A stretch of 30,274 nucleotides of DNA from UBA3006 sp031401235 (GCA_031401235.1 JANNRJ010000007.1:1-30274); one strand, 5' to 3'. Shown: positions 7,416-16,414, counted from the first letter of the stretch. Numbers and translations are program-made. Notes: generated by a model from the sequence alone, not told the origin.

Positions 7416-8578
7416 GCAACCTTGATATGTCAGAAGCAATTCGAATGCTTGCCGGAGATCGCGGTATTTCAGTTGATTCACTTTTGCAAGTTCTGGTAGA
7501 GGCGCTTGCGACCGCTTACAAAAAGCGACCAAATGCGGCCGAAGAAGTGATCGTTGGGATCAATCCAGAAAACATGGACATAACCTTCACGGCCTTTGAT
7601 GTTGACGATGACGGAAATTGGATTAACGAGCGCGATGACACTCCGAAAAAAGATGAGCTCGGTCGAATCGCCGCCCAGACATTTCGTCAAGTAATGAGCC
7701 AGCGCATTCGTGAAGTAGAACGTGATCGCAAATTTGAGGAATATGCAAACCGTGAAGGTGACATTGTTTCTGGCATCGTGCAAAAAACCGACACGAAGTA
7801 CACCCTGCTCGATCTTGGTCGAGTTGAAGCGTTGCTTCCACAGGCCGAACAAGTGCAAGGTGAAACTCGCGAACCAAATGCTCGACTCAAGGCTTACATT
7901 GTCGAAGTAAGAAAGACGCCCAAGGGTCCACAAATTGTTGTGAGCCGTACTCATCCGGGGCTAATCAAGCGTCTATTTGAGTTGGAAGTTCCGGAAATTG
8001 CCGACGGAGTCGTCGAACTGAAAGCTTGTGCCCGCGAACCTGGTCAGCGAACAAAAATTGCAGTTTGGTCTAACGATCACAATGTCGATCCAGTCGGCGC
8101 ATGCGTAGGCGCACGTGGCGGACGAGTGCGAATGGTAGTTACCGAACTGCGGGGCGAAAAGGTCGACATCATCCCGTTTAGCGATGACCTTCCTGACTTC
8201 ATTGCCAAGGCAATGTCACCGGCCAAAGTCACCGAGGTGCGATTAAGTGAAGACCGAACACAGGCCGATGTCATCGTCCCTGATTTTCAGTTATCGCTGG
8301 CAATTGGCAAAATGGGTGTGAACGCCAACTTGGCGGCACGGCTCACTGGTGTCCGGCTCGATGTAAAGAGCGAAACACAGGCTGCAGAAGAAGGCTCCGG
8401 ATTCACTCCGCCTGCTCCGGCGGTAGAACCGGCCAGCGGATTTGCAGAAGGAGAATGGGTTACGAATCCAGAAAGTGGATCAATGGAGTGGCATGCCGTT
8501 GACGGGTCAGTTGTTAGCCAAGAACAGTGGGCAGCTGGTTCTGATACCCCACAAACTTCAAACGATTCGGAAGGCTGA
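7412..8578 (+). CDS. nusA: Transcription termination/antitermination factor NusA
   Basis: NusA binds RNA polymerase and modulates pausing, intrinsic termination and antitermination. The 388-residue protein has the N-terminal polymerase-binding domain (to about 110), an S1 domain starting near 116 (GDIVSGIVQKTDTKYTLLDLG), a first KH domain with GARGGRVRMV near 230, and a second KH domain with GKMG at 299-302. A roughly 40-residue Ser/Glu/Pro-rich tail follows. It lacks the C-terminal acidic repeats of E. coli NusA, as is usual outside proteobacteria. The ATG overlaps the rimP stop; GGAGGT lies about ten bases upstream. infB follows after five bases, with no ylxR-type gene between them. NusA could influence the terminator hairpin in its own operon leader. 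Confidence 0.97.
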   Translation: MSNLDMSEAIRMLAGDRGISVDSLLQVLVEALATAYKKRPNAAEEVIVGINPENMDITFTAFDVDDDGNWINERDDTPKKDELGRIAAQTFRQVMSQRIREVERDRKFEEYANREGDIVSGIVQKTDTKYTLLDLGRVEALLPQAEQVQGETREPNARLKAYIVEVRKTPKGPQIVVSRTHPGLIKRLFELEVPEIADGVVELKACAREPGQRTKIAVWSNDHNVDPVGACVGARGGRVRMVVTELRGEKVDIIPFSDDLPDFIAKAMSPAKVTEVRLSEDRTQADVIVPDFQLSLAIGKMGVNANLAARLTGVRLDVKSETQAAEEGSGFTPPAPAVEPASGFAEGEWVTNPESGSMEWHAVDGSVVSQEQWAAGSDTPQTSNDSEG

Positions 8579-8583
8579 CCTTT

Positions 8584-11484
8584 TTGGCCAAGATCTTGCG
8601 CGTTCATGAGCTCGCCAAAGAGCTCGGCTTGACCAATCAAGAGACACTTGATCTTTGCAATAAGTTAGGTATTGGAGTCAAGACTCAGTCGTCAACAATT
8701 ATCGAACAGCAAGCTGATCGCGTTCGTGTTCGGGCCCAACGCGAAGGTTTAGTTCGTGCCGAACAGCCTGCCGAGCCAAAGCCACCAAAGAAGGCCACGG
8801 CGAAAAAACCTGCTGCGACTGCGACCGGCGCCGAAGCCGCGACCAAGAAAGTGGTGGCTAAAAAGGTCGCGGCCAAAAAGCCACTGAGCAATAAAATCGC
8901 AACATCGACATCTTCGCCTGATTCAATTAAGCCGACGACCTCGGATGCAGTCGCCAAATCGACAGCGTCGGAAGCTCCGATTGTTTCCTCAGCCCAACCG
9001 ATTCGATCTGCTTCGCCAAGTGCGCCTCGTCCTGAGCGTCCAGCACAAATTCCAGTCGCGCAAGTGTCGGCCACACAATTACCGAAATCAGAAATTGCGC
9101 CCGCGGTCGCACCAAAAGTTGCATTGCCAAGTACGCCGGCTGCGGTTAATCCTCCGGCGCAAGTGAGACCGGCTGCTACGAGTGGTCGAGCAATTCCGCC
9201 ACCACCAGGAGGCGGTCGCAAAATTCCGCCTCCGCCGGGTAGCGCAGTCCGTCGACCAACAGATGTTGGCACGGCTCGCCCGCCGATAAACCGCACTCCG
9301 GGTCGACCCACTGGTGGTACCAATGCGCGGACAGGACGGATTCCAGCATCTGCGCTTGGTCGGGGCCCTGTAGGAACTGGCGGACCGCTTCGACCATCCA
9401 GTCCAAGTGCTGGGCGCGGTGCGCCAAGTGGAGCTCGCCCAGGGGCTGGGGGACCAAGTCGTGGGTCAGGTTTTGCTGGACCGGGTAGAGGTGCTGCTGG
9501 CGCGATTGGACGTGGTGCCCCGGGCGGTCCGGGTCGTGGCGGTCCTGGCGGCGCCGGACGAGGTGGTCCGGGCGGGCCGGGCGGACGCGGCACTGGCCAG
9601 CGACGTGCACCACGAAAGAAATCACGGGCCCGAAGACGTCAAGATTTTGAAGAGATGTTGCCACAGGCACTTACCACGTACACCTCAAGCACAACGGCAG
9701 TTCCCGAGGGAATTGTCGTCATTGAACGTGGATCATCGGCTCAGGAGTTCGCTCCTAAGTTGAATCGCACGTCGGCTGACGTGGTTCGCTTTCTCCTGGA
9801 ACATGGCGAGATGGTCACCGCGACCGTGACACTCGCAGACGAACAGATGGAACTCTTTGCACTTGAAGTTGGTGCCGAGATTTTGCTTGTCGATCCCGGT
9901 CAACAAGAAGAAATGGAACTTCAAGCGCTATTTGACGATAGTGACGATGACGATCCGGAACTTCAGGTTCCACGTCCCCCAGTGATTACCGTTATGGGAC
10001 ACGTTGACCACGGCAAAACAACGTTGTTGGATCGGATCCGTTCGACAAGTGTTGTTAGCGGTGAGGCCGGCGGAATTACTCAGCACATTGGCGCCTATCA
10101 GGTAGTAAAGAACGACAAATTGATTACGTTTATCGATACTCCTGGTCATGCCGCATTCACCAAGATGCGTGCCCGCGGTGCCCAAGTAACCGACATCGTC
10201 GTGTTGGTAGTGGCCGCAGATGACGGAATCATGCCCCAGACGATTGAAGCAATTAGTCATGCTCGGGCGGCAGATGTACCGATCGTTGTCGCCCTGAATA
10301 AAATCGACAAGTCAAACGCCGATGTGCAGCGCGTCATGGCTCAACTTGCTGAACAGCAACTCACCCCAGAATCGTGGGGCGGTGACACGATTGTCGTCGA
10401 AATGTCTGCGCAAAGTGGAATCGGTGTTGATGATCTCCTTGAGCAACTTGCTGTACTTTCCGAAGTTGGTGAACTCACTGCCAATCCAACTGGTCGGGCC
10501 AAGGGAATTGTGCTTGAAGCACAACTCGATATCGGTCGGGGTCCTGTGGCAACGGTGCTAGTTGACAAGGGAACGTTGAGAGTTGGCGACCCAATTGTGG
10601 CCGGTGCGGCGTGGGGCAAAGTACGTGCACTGATCAACGATCGTGGTGAACAAATTAAAGAAGCTGGACCATCGTCGCCAGTGCAAGTTCTTGGGTTGTC
10701 CGCGGTACCCGCCGCTGGGGATGAATTCCGTTCGGCACCTAATGAAAAAACGGCGCGTACAGTGGCCGAATCTCGCGAGCAGAGGTTCCGCACACTCAAT
10801 CAACGCGGAGATGCCAGAGTTCAACGCGGTGTCAAGCTCGAAGATATTTTCACTCAAATTCAGGCCGGAGAAGTCGCCACACTTAATGTGATCGTAAAGG
10901 CCGATGTTCATGGATCTTTGGAAGCCGTGACGGAAAGCCTGCGCAAACTTGAACGTGATGATGTTCGGGCGGCGTTTGTTCACCGAGCGGTTGGCGCAAT
11001 TACAGAAAACGACATCACCCTGGCTGCCGCAACCAACGCAACACTGATTGGTTTTAATATTCGACCTGACCGCAAAGTGCGTGAACTTGCCGAAGCCGAA
11101 GGCGTTGAAATTCGAACCTACGAAATCATCTACAAACTCATCGAAGATATTGAAAAGGCCATGAAAGGAATGCTCAAGCCAGAGTTCGAAGAAATTGTCA
11201 CTGGTGAAGCAGAAGTTCGCGAACTCTTTCGTGCTCCAAAAATTGGCGCGATCGCTGGGTGCTTCGTTCGCTCTGGCGTTATTACTCGAGGATCAAAAGT
11301 CCGCTTTCTGCGCGATGGCACCATCATCTGGAAAGGCTCGATATCTTCATTGCGCCGCTTCAAAGAAGACGCGCGTGAGGTCCGTGAGGGCTTCGAGTGT
11401 GGTATCGGGCTTTCGGATTTCCAGGATCTCAAACAAGGCGATCTCATTGAAACGTACGACCTGCGCGAGATTTCACGCGAGTAG
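8584..11484 (+). CDS. infB: Translation initiation factor IF-2
   Basis: IF-2 is the GTPase that places initiator fMet-tRNA on the ribosome and promotes subunit joining. The 966-residue protein opens with the IF2_N domain (ILRVHELAKELGLTNQETLDL), then a Lys/Ala-rich stretch (about 60-110), a Pro/Ala/Ser stretch, and a Gly/Pro/Arg-rich linker (about 200-340). The G domain begins near 465: P-loop GHVDHGKT at 472-479, then DTPGHAAF and NKID. Domains II, III and the tRNA-binding domain IV complete the protein. The start is TTG at 8584 with GGAAGG nine bases upstream; M-A-K-I-L-R-V-H-E-L fits the family N-terminus. A weak start codon may limit expression. The G/P/R repeats at DNA level (9180-9600) leave a long open frame on the other strand that is not a gene. 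Confidence 0.97.
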   Translation: MAKILRVHELAKELGLTNQETLDLCNKLGIGVKTQSSTIIEQQADRVRVRAQREGLVRAEQPAEPKPPKKATAKKPAATATGAEAATKKVVAKKVAAKKPLSNKIATSTSSPDSIKPTTSDAVAKSTASEAPIVSSAQPIRSASPSAPRPERPAQIPVAQVSATQLPKSEIAPAVAPKVALPSTPAAVNPPAQVRPAATSGRAIPPPPGGGRKIPPPPGSAVRRPTDVGTARPPINRTPGRPTGGTNARTGRIPASALGRGPVGTGGPLRPSSPSAGRGAPSGARPGAGGPSRGSGFAGPGRGAAGAIGRGAPGGPGRGGPGGAGRGGPGGPGGRGTGQRRAPRKKSRARRRQDFEEMLPQALTTYTSSTTAVPEGIVVIERGSSAQEFAPKLNRTSADVVRFLLEHGEMVTATVTLADEQMELFALEVGAEILLVDPGQQEEMELQALFDDSDDDDPELQVPRPPVITVMGHVDHGKTTLLDRIRSTSVVSGEAGGITQHIGAYQVVKNDKLITFIDTPGHAAFTKMRARGAQVTDIVVLVVAADDGIMPQTIEAISHARAADVPIVVALNKIDKSNADVQRVMAQLAEQQLTPESWGGDTIVVEMSAQSGIGVDDLLEQLAVLSEVGELTANPTGRAKGIVLEAQLDIGRGPVATVLVDKGTLRVGDPIVAGAAWGKVRALINDRGEQIKEAGPSSPVQVLGLSAVPAAGDEFRSAPNEKTARTVAESREQRFRTLNQRGDARVQRGVKLEDIFTQIQAGEVATLNVIVKADVHGSLEAVTESLRKLERDDVRAAFVHRAVGAITENDITLAAATNATLIGFNIRPDRKVRELAEAEGVEIRTYEIIYKLIEDIEKAMKGMLKPEFEEIVTGEAEVRELFRAPKIGAIAGCFVRSGVITRGSKVRFLRDGTIIWKGSISSLRRFKEDAREVREGFECGIGLSDFQDLKQGDLIETYDLREISRE

Positions 11485-11526
11485 TCTTCGTCGTAATGGA
11501 TAATTGGACTTGGGGAGTCGATTGAG

Positions 11527-12576
11527 ATGAAAGTTGTCTATTCATCGACCCATTTGTTGCACAATCCGCAAGTTGAGATCGAGAAATCGACGGCGCATTC
11601 GCCATTTGAGCACTCGGGTCGCGGCGAAGCGATTCGTGAAGTGCTGGCAGCAGATCCAACGATGACAATAGTGACGCCAGCCGAATGGGGGACCGACCCC
11701 ATTGATGCCGTGCATAATCCTGGTTTGTCACGCTTTTTATCCACCGCTTGGTCGGATTATCAGCAAGTAATGGGGCCGACTCGTGAGGTGGTGCCCGATT
11801 TTTTCTATCGAAGTTCTTTGCGCGACGGAATGCGTCACGGGGTTGAGCCCGAGGCCATCAACGGAAAACTTGGTTGGTGGTGTTTTGAAACCACGACACC
11901 ACTTACCGAAGGAAGTTACACAGCGGCTCGTGGGGCAGTCAATACCGCGTTAAGTGCCACCGAACTGGTGTTGAACGGGGATCATGCTTCGTACGGACTG
12001 TGTCGACCACCTGGGCATCATGCGACAACTGATCTGTATGGCGGCTATTGCTTTTTCAATAATGCGGCTATTTCTGCCAATCATGTGGCAACAACTACTT
12101 CTTCGAAAGTCACCATCTTGGATGTCGATTACCACCATGGAAATGGTACGCAACAGATTTTTTACTCGCGAGACGATGTGCAGTATGTGTCACTTCATGG
12201 CGATCCCCGACGTGCTTATCCATACGTCACTGGATTCGCCGATGAAACTGGAACTGGACGCGGATTGGGGAGCACCTTGAATATTCCCCTAGCTGCCCGT
12301 ACCGATGACGATCACTATCTCTCCGCATTGGCTCTAGTGTGTGAATCAATTGTGGCGTTCGGACCTTCGTTGCTGATCGTGTCATTGGGGCTCGATACGT
12401 TTATCTCCGACCCAATTTCCGATTTATCGCTGACAACAGATGGTTATCTTCGCTCGGGTGCATTGGTGCGCAGCCTTGGGCTGCCCACGGTGGTACTACA
12501 AGAAGGCGGATACGACGTAAATGCCCTCGGTTTCAATGTCCAAGCATGGCTGCACGGACTTGAAGGAACGAATTAA
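11527..12576 (+). CDS. Acetylpolyamine amidohydrolase-like zinc deacetylase (histone deacetylase family)
   Basis: This 349-residue protein belongs to the arginase/deacetylase superfamily and closely resembles the acetylpolyamine amidohydrolase of Mycoplana ramosa as I recall it, sharing LCRPPGHHA, GGYCF-NNAA, ILDVD-HHGNGTQ-IFY, SLHGDP and VSLG-DTF--DPIS. Catalytic His164 and His165, zinc ligands Asp201, His203 and Asp290, and the oxyanion Tyr329 (EGGYD) are all in place, so it should be active. The likely role is deacetylation of acetylated polyamines or small amides; acetyl-lysine cannot be excluded. The ATG has a GGGAG about nine bases upstream. It lies 42 bases after infB, where rbfA is often found in other bacteria, and ends tail-to-tail with the LLM gene in a shared TTAA. 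Confidence 0.88.
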   Translation: MKVVYSSTHLLHNPQVEIEKSTAHSPFEHSGRGEAIREVLAADPTMTIVTPAEWGTDPIDAVHNPGLSRFLSTAWSDYQQVMGPTREVVPDFFYRSSLRDGMRHGVEPEAINGKLGWWCFETTTPLTEGSYTAARGAVNTALSATELVLNGDHASYGLCRPPGHHATTDLYGGYCFFNNAAISANHVATTTSSKVTILDVDYHHGNGTQQIFYSRDDVQYVSLHGDPRRAYPYVTGFADETGTGRGLGSTLNIPLAARTDDDHYLSALALVCESIVAFGPSLLIVSLGLDTFISDPISDLSLTTDGYLRSGALVRSLGLPTVVLQEGGYDVNALGFNVQAWLHGLEGTN

Positions 12577-13592
12577 GCAGATTTCATGTCGGCCAGTACT
12601 CGGTGCCATCGCTGAGGGTCGCTTTTGTAAGGCGCATAGAAACTCATTCGGGCAATGACATCGCCGTAGCGCTTGTGTAATTCTGGTGCGATCTGCTCGG
12701 GCTCACCTACTACGGCGAAAGTGTTCAGCATCTCGTCGCTGATGAGTTCACCCATTGATTCCCATTTGCTTTGCTTTGACAAGGCATTGAGCTGGGCGTG
12801 AACATCATCCCATCCATGCAATTCAAGTACACCGCGATAAGCAGGTGTTGAGCCGTAAAAGGCGATTTGTTGCTTGGTCGAAGTGGCCGCCATTTCGATT
12901 TCGGAGGCCGAAATTCCAGTCACGACGAAACTTGGTCCGACAATTTCAAAGCCATCCATTGTCTTGCCTGCCTTGAGCCGACCTCGTTGCAAGGCAGGAA
13001 TCGTGATTTCTCGCAGATAGCGCTCGGTGGTAAAACCGTGGCAAATAAACCCGTCACACACTTCGCCCGCAACTTCGGTCATCAATTCGCCCACCGCGGC
13101 AAGAAATATGCGTGGAGCTCCCCACTCGCTGTTGTCGTTGCGGTCGGGGGTGAAAAATGGCGTCATCAATGTATGTCGATAAAATTCTCCCCGAAACTGC
13201 AATGGAATTCCAGTGAGCCAGGTATCCCAAATTGATCGAATTGCCAACACCATTTCACGCATTCGAGCGGCGGGATGACTCCATTCCATACTGAATCGCT
13301 TGGTGATGTGTGGTTTGATTTGGCTGCCTAGTCCTAAGATAAATCTGCCACGTGAAAAGGACTGCAGATCCCAGCCAATATTGGCCAGTGTCATCGGGTT
13401 ACGCGCGAAGGCGACCGCAATCGAAGTACCAAGCTCAAGACTCGTTGTATGTTCGGCAGCCAATAGCAACGGAAAGAAAGGATCATGTGCGGTTTCAGCG
13501 GTCCACCCACCGCTGTAACCAGCATCCTCAAGAGCGCGCGCCGAAGTTCCGGCATTGTTCAAATTGAGTGAAATACCGCCGTCAATCTTCAT
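12573..13592 (-). CDS. LLM-class F420-dependent oxidoreductase, TIGR03617-like
   Basis: The 339-residue product is a luciferase-like TIM-barrel oxidoreductase, probably using coenzyme F420. The N-terminus MKIDGGISLN, then WTAETAHDPFFPLLLAAEHT, the Gly-rich GRFILGLGSQIKPHI and FRGEFYRHTLMTPFF match the actinobacterial family modelled as TIGR03617 (MSMEG_2256 type), from memory. Its substrate is unknown. I place the start at the ATG at 13592, which gives the family N-terminus. A longer frame from 13700 would add 36 residues lying inside the IclR gene with no resemblance to the family. The start overlaps the IclR gene by 11 bases, so the two are translationally coupled. Use of F420 rather than FMN is inferred from the family. 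Confidence 0.9.
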   Translation of the reverse strand: MKIDGGISLNLNNAGTSARALEDAGYSGGWTAETAHDPFFPLLLAAEHTTSLELGTSIAVAFARNPMTLANIGWDLQSFSRGRFILGLGSQIKPHITKRFSMEWSHPAARMREMVLAIRSIWDTWLTGIPLQFRGEFYRHTLMTPFFTPDRNDNSEWGAPRIFLAAVGELMTEVAGEVCDGFICHGFTTERYLREITIPALQRGRLKAGKTMDGFEIVGPSFVVTGISASEIEMAATSTKQQIAFYGSTPAYRGVLELHGWDDVHAQLNALSKQSKWESMGELISDEMLNTFAVVGEPEQIAPELHKRYGDVIARMSFYAPYKSDPQRWHRVLADMKSA

Positions 13593-14391
13593 CGATAGCA
13601 ATGCGCGAAATAGGTAAGTCGTTGAATTTCGCCCAGTCGGCCCCGATCTTTCTTGCCGTGTCGAGAAGGAGTGGCAAGTAGTTTTCGCGCAGTTGATCAA
13701 CTGTTACTTCGGCCACGTGAGCTGGGAGGTTCAGCGTCGCCGCAGTTCGTCGGCGAGAATCGAAAATTGGCACCGATATTGCCCGAACTCCAAACGAAAG
13801 TCGCTCATCACTGATCGCGAATCCTTGCCGTCGAACCTGTGGTAAGACGAGCGCAAATTCCTCATCGGTTCGGCTGAAACGTGGCTTCATGGTTGCCAAT
13901 GACTTCATCGTCAGCGTGCGTCGTAACTCAACTTCGGTGAGATCGGCGAGTAACACATCACCCATTGACGTGCTTCGGACAGGGCTGCGGGTTCCAACGT
14001 TCATTGCGATCGAATAAACCTTGGGAATGGTGACCCCGGCAACAAAGACGCTGTCTGCACCATCAAGTTGTGAAATTGAACAGCATTGATCGGTGATCGT
14101 GGCTAACTCTTCCAAATATGGTTTGGCGATATCCCACATGCCGCGCGCCGAGATATACGCCATACCAAGGTCAATGACCTGTGGAGTCAGTGAATATCCC
14201 GAAGGATCGCTACGTACATATCCCAGCGAATTCAATGTAAGTAGGAGTCGGTGAGCAGTTGGCCGAGCAAGCCCGGTTTTGATCGCTACTTGCGCGGAAG
14301 TCATAACCGGAGATGCCATCGAAAAGGCTTTTATGACATCAAGTCCGCGGGCAAGTGCTTCAACATAATCCTTATTGACGATCTTCGCCAC
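13582..14391 (-). CDS. IclR-family transcriptional regulator, PcaR/PobR-like
   Basis: The 269-residue product has an N-terminal winged helix-turn-helix (about 10-70; VEALARGLDVIKAF, then TSAQVAIKTGLARPTAHRLL) and a C-terminal effector-binding domain (about 85-255) with the IclR features DGADSVFVAG and GVRAISVPIFD. The N-terminus resembles the Pca/Pob aromatic-catabolism regulators, but the effector cannot be read from sequence. The start is GTG at 14391 with GGGGGA five bases upstream. It is coupled to the LLM oxidoreductase gene by an 11-base overlap, so it probably controls, or responds to the substrate of, that enzyme. The PAC2 gene lies 56 bases upstream on the same strand; that gap may hold the regulator's own promoter and operator. 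Confidence 0.92.
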   Translation of the reverse strand: MAKIVNKDYVEALARGLDVIKAFSMASPVMTSAQVAIKTGLARPTAHRLLLTLNSLGYVRSDPSGYSLTPQVIDLGMAYISARGMWDIAKPYLEELATITDQCCSISQLDGADSVFVAGVTIPKVYSIAMNVGTRSPVRSTSMGDVLLADLTEVELRRTLTMKSLATMKPRFSRTDEEFALVLPQVRRQGFAISDERLSFGVRAISVPIFDSRRRTAATLNLPAHVAEVTVDQLRENYLPLLLDTARKIGADWAKFNDLPISRIAIDED

Positions 14392-14447
14392 AAGTCCCCC
14401 GATTGCAATTTCTACATCTATTACAAAGTATCAGGCGGGGTATTTAC

Positions 14448-15353
14448 TCACGAATCGGCTCGGTGCTCGCGCAGAAATTGCTCGAGTTCGGCGGCAATTT
14501 CATCACCGCTTGGCAGGGGTGCGCCTCCAAATCCAGTGGTCAGCGTGCCATTTCCACTATGCGATGCGTCAAATGCGAGTTCCAATTGTGTAATCATTTC
14601 CGCATGTTCTGGGTTGGCACGAACTAGTTGATCCAGTCGTTCCCGTTGCAAAGTGGCCTGCTGACGGATTGCACTTGTATCTAGTGATAGTCCGCCAGAA
14701 TCGCAGACTGCGCCGAGCAGTGCAGCCGAAGCAGCTGGATAGGCCATCGAGGCCACATAATGTGGCACTTGGGCCCAAAGTCCGAGCGCATCAATGTTTC
14801 GTTTCGCCAACGCGTGTTCAAGAGCGGCTTCCATGCCGGCGGGAACATCCACCGAACTCTTTAGGTAAGGAAGTGCAGCAATGACAGCGGCAGATGGAGA
14901 ACTGCACGACACCTGAACCGCCCGAGTGTGCGGCGTGGCAATTGGGTATGCGCCAATGCCGAGCATTCGCCACACGCCAAGGTCTAAGGCGAGATCACCG
15001 ACAACATCGGCAAAATGCTGCCAACGACTGTCCGGCTCTGGACCAGTAAGCAAAAGCACCGGTTTGCCGTTGACGTCATGTCCGAGTAGCAACTGAGGTG
15101 TCGACCACGTGAGTTTGGTATTTATTCCATCACGAAGTTCCATTGTTGGTCGGCGGGCTCGGTAGTCAATGAACTCATCGGCATCAAAGGTGACAAGTGT
15201 TTTGGCGTTCGTATCAATGATGAGCATCTCCATGGCAGCCGCTGCAGCCGCGCTGGCGTCGATCCATCCAGAAAGCATGACGACCAACAAAGATGAATTC
15301 AGTTTTGGCAGCGTGGCGTCAAATTCAGAACTTATTGTGTACGAATCACCCAT
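14448..15353 (-). CDS. PAC2-family protein (proteasome assembly chaperone-like)
   Basis: The 301-residue product matches the actinobacterial PAC2 family: SLLVVMLSGWIDASAAAAAAME near the N-terminus, FDADEFIDYRARRP, the GPEPDSRW block near 110, and VPHYVASMAYPAAS near 205. The fold is a Rossmann-like one shared with eukaryotic proteasome assembly chaperones. Bacterial members are often found in genomes with the 20S proteasome, but their role is not firmly settled, and no proteasome gene is present here. The C-terminus from about 235 is helical and charged. The ATG at 15353 lies eight bases after the phosphotransferase stop, without a clear ribosome binding site, suggesting coupled expression. 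Confidence 0.88.
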   Translation of the reverse strand: MGDSYTISSEFDATLPKLNSSLLVVMLSGWIDASAAAAAAMEMLIIDTNAKTLVTFDADEFIDYRARRPTMELRDGINTKLTWSTPQLLLGHDVNGKPVLLLTGPEPDSRWQHFADVVGDLALDLGVWRMLGIGAYPIATPHTRAVQVSCSSPSAAVIAALPYLKSSVDVPAGMEAALEHALAKRNIDALGLWAQVPHYVASMAYPAASAALLGAVCDSGGLSLDTSAIRQQATLQRERLDQLVRANPEHAEMITQLELAFDASHSGNGTLTTGFGGAPLPSGDEIAAELEQFLREHRADS

Positions 15354-15361
15354 AACGAATG

Positions 15362-16414
15362 TCAGTGTAGGCGCGCCAAAAGTGATTCTGCATGAGCGGC
15401 AGCGCTGTCAACTTGCAACTTGAATGGCTCGAGTTCGGCCGTGTTACGTTCCCCGAGTGCACCACCTAAATATCGTGCGTAGACGCCTTCGATGATGCAG
15501 GCATATTTCCACAGTGCAAACGCAATGTAGAAATCAAGATGGGATACATCTCTACCTGAGACGGTGGCATATCGTCGGACCAAATCATCGCGGTTGAAGA
15601 AACCGGTTGTTTTCGCCGCTTGGTATGCCGCCACCATTGCATCGTCTTGCGGTCCGGTCCAATACACCATGAGTAGACCCAAATCTGCGAGCGGATCGCC
15701 GAGCGTACAAATTTCCCAATCCAAAACAGCGACAATGTCACCAGATGTAGAAACGATGCAGTTGTCCAAGCGATAGTCACCGTGGACGATGGTTGCCGCT
15801 CCTTGCGCAGGGATTCGTTTGGTTAATTCAGCGTGAACTCGGTCGATCGAGCCCAAATCTCGCGTTTTTTGCGCATTCCACTGCCCGTACCAACGTTTAA
15901 GTTGGCGTTCGATGTAGCCGTCGTGACGAGCCAAATCGCCCAAACCGACGTCGGCGATATTGACGGCGTGAATTGCCGCCATTGTGTCAATGAGCGACTC
16001 GCTCGCTCGTTTTCGAATTTCAGGGGTTGCCAAACTCTGGGCGCCTTGTTGATCTCGAACGATGAGACCCTCGACAAATTCCATCACATAAAATGGAGCA
16101 CCATTGACGGCCGGATCATCGCACATACCTAGTGCGGGTGCTACCGGAACCGCCGAGTCGCGCAACGCAGAAATAATGCGATGCTCTCGTGACATATCGT
16201 GAGCGCTAGCAAGCGCATGACTCAATGGCGGGCGTCTAAGTACCAGCCGTTGACCGTGCGCGTCCGTAACACAATATGTAAGATTCGAATGCCCGCCAGC
16301 AATGACATCGAATGTGAATGGAGCGGTCACACCTCGAATATGAGTACTCAACCATTCGCTTACGTTCAGGTGATTGATACCCTTCGGTGAGTCGTGAAGA
16401 TTCATTTGAGACAT
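15362..16414 (-). CDS. Aminoglycoside-phosphotransferase-fold kinase (ACAD10/11-type)
   Basis: The 350-residue protein has the kinase-like APH fold: an N-terminal nucleotide-binding lobe (FDVIAGGHSNLTYCVTD, then LVLRRPP), the catalytic loop VHGDYRLDN at 210-218 with Asp213, and the metal-binding segment VLDWEICTLGDPLADLG from 230. This form is typical of the family fused to or found with acyl-CoA dehydrogenases (ACAD10/11), whose members phosphorylate hydroxyacyl-CoAs or similar small molecules. It is unlikely to be a drug-resistance enzyme. I chose the ATG at 16414 because TATGTT lies eight bases upstream, suiting a leaderless mRNA; ATG 16405 and TTG 16435 are alternatives. It heads the minus-strand run phosphotransferase - PAC2 - IclR - LLM and is divergent from the thioredoxin gene. 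Confidence 0.88.
   Translation of the reverse strand: MSQMNLHDSPKGINHLNVSEWLSTHIRGVTAPFTFDVIAGGHSNLTYCVTDAHGQRLVLRRPPLSHALASAHDMSREHRIISALRDSAVPVAPALGMCDDPAVNGAPFYVMEFVEGLIVRDQQGAQSLATPEIRKRASESLIDTMAAIHAVNIADVGLGDLARHDGYIERQLKRWYGQWNAQKTRDLGSIDRVHAELTKRIPAQGAATIVHGDYRLDNCIVSTSGDIVAVLDWEICTLGDPLADLGLLMVYWTGPQDDAMVAAYQAAKTTGFFNRDDLVRRYATVSGRDVSHLDFYIAFALWKYACIIEGVYARYLGGALGERNTAELEPFKLQVDSAAAHAESLLARLH

Noticed and set aside
8685..9593. A 302-codon open frame on the minus strand, Pro/Gly/Arg-rich
   Set aside because: It is the antisense shadow of the Ala/Pro/Gly/Arg-rich linker of infB; its composition mirrors that linker and shows no domain of its own.
13593..13700. An N-terminal extension of the LLM oxidoreductase by 36 residues
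   Set aside because: The extra residues lie inside the IclR gene and do not resemble the family; the ATG at 13592 gives the typical N-terminus.
15362..16414. An antibiotic-resistance aminoglycoside kinase
   Set aside because: The fold is the same, but the HGDYRLDN and DWEICTLGDPLADLG blocks are those of the ACAD10/11-type group, and there is no mobile element nearby.
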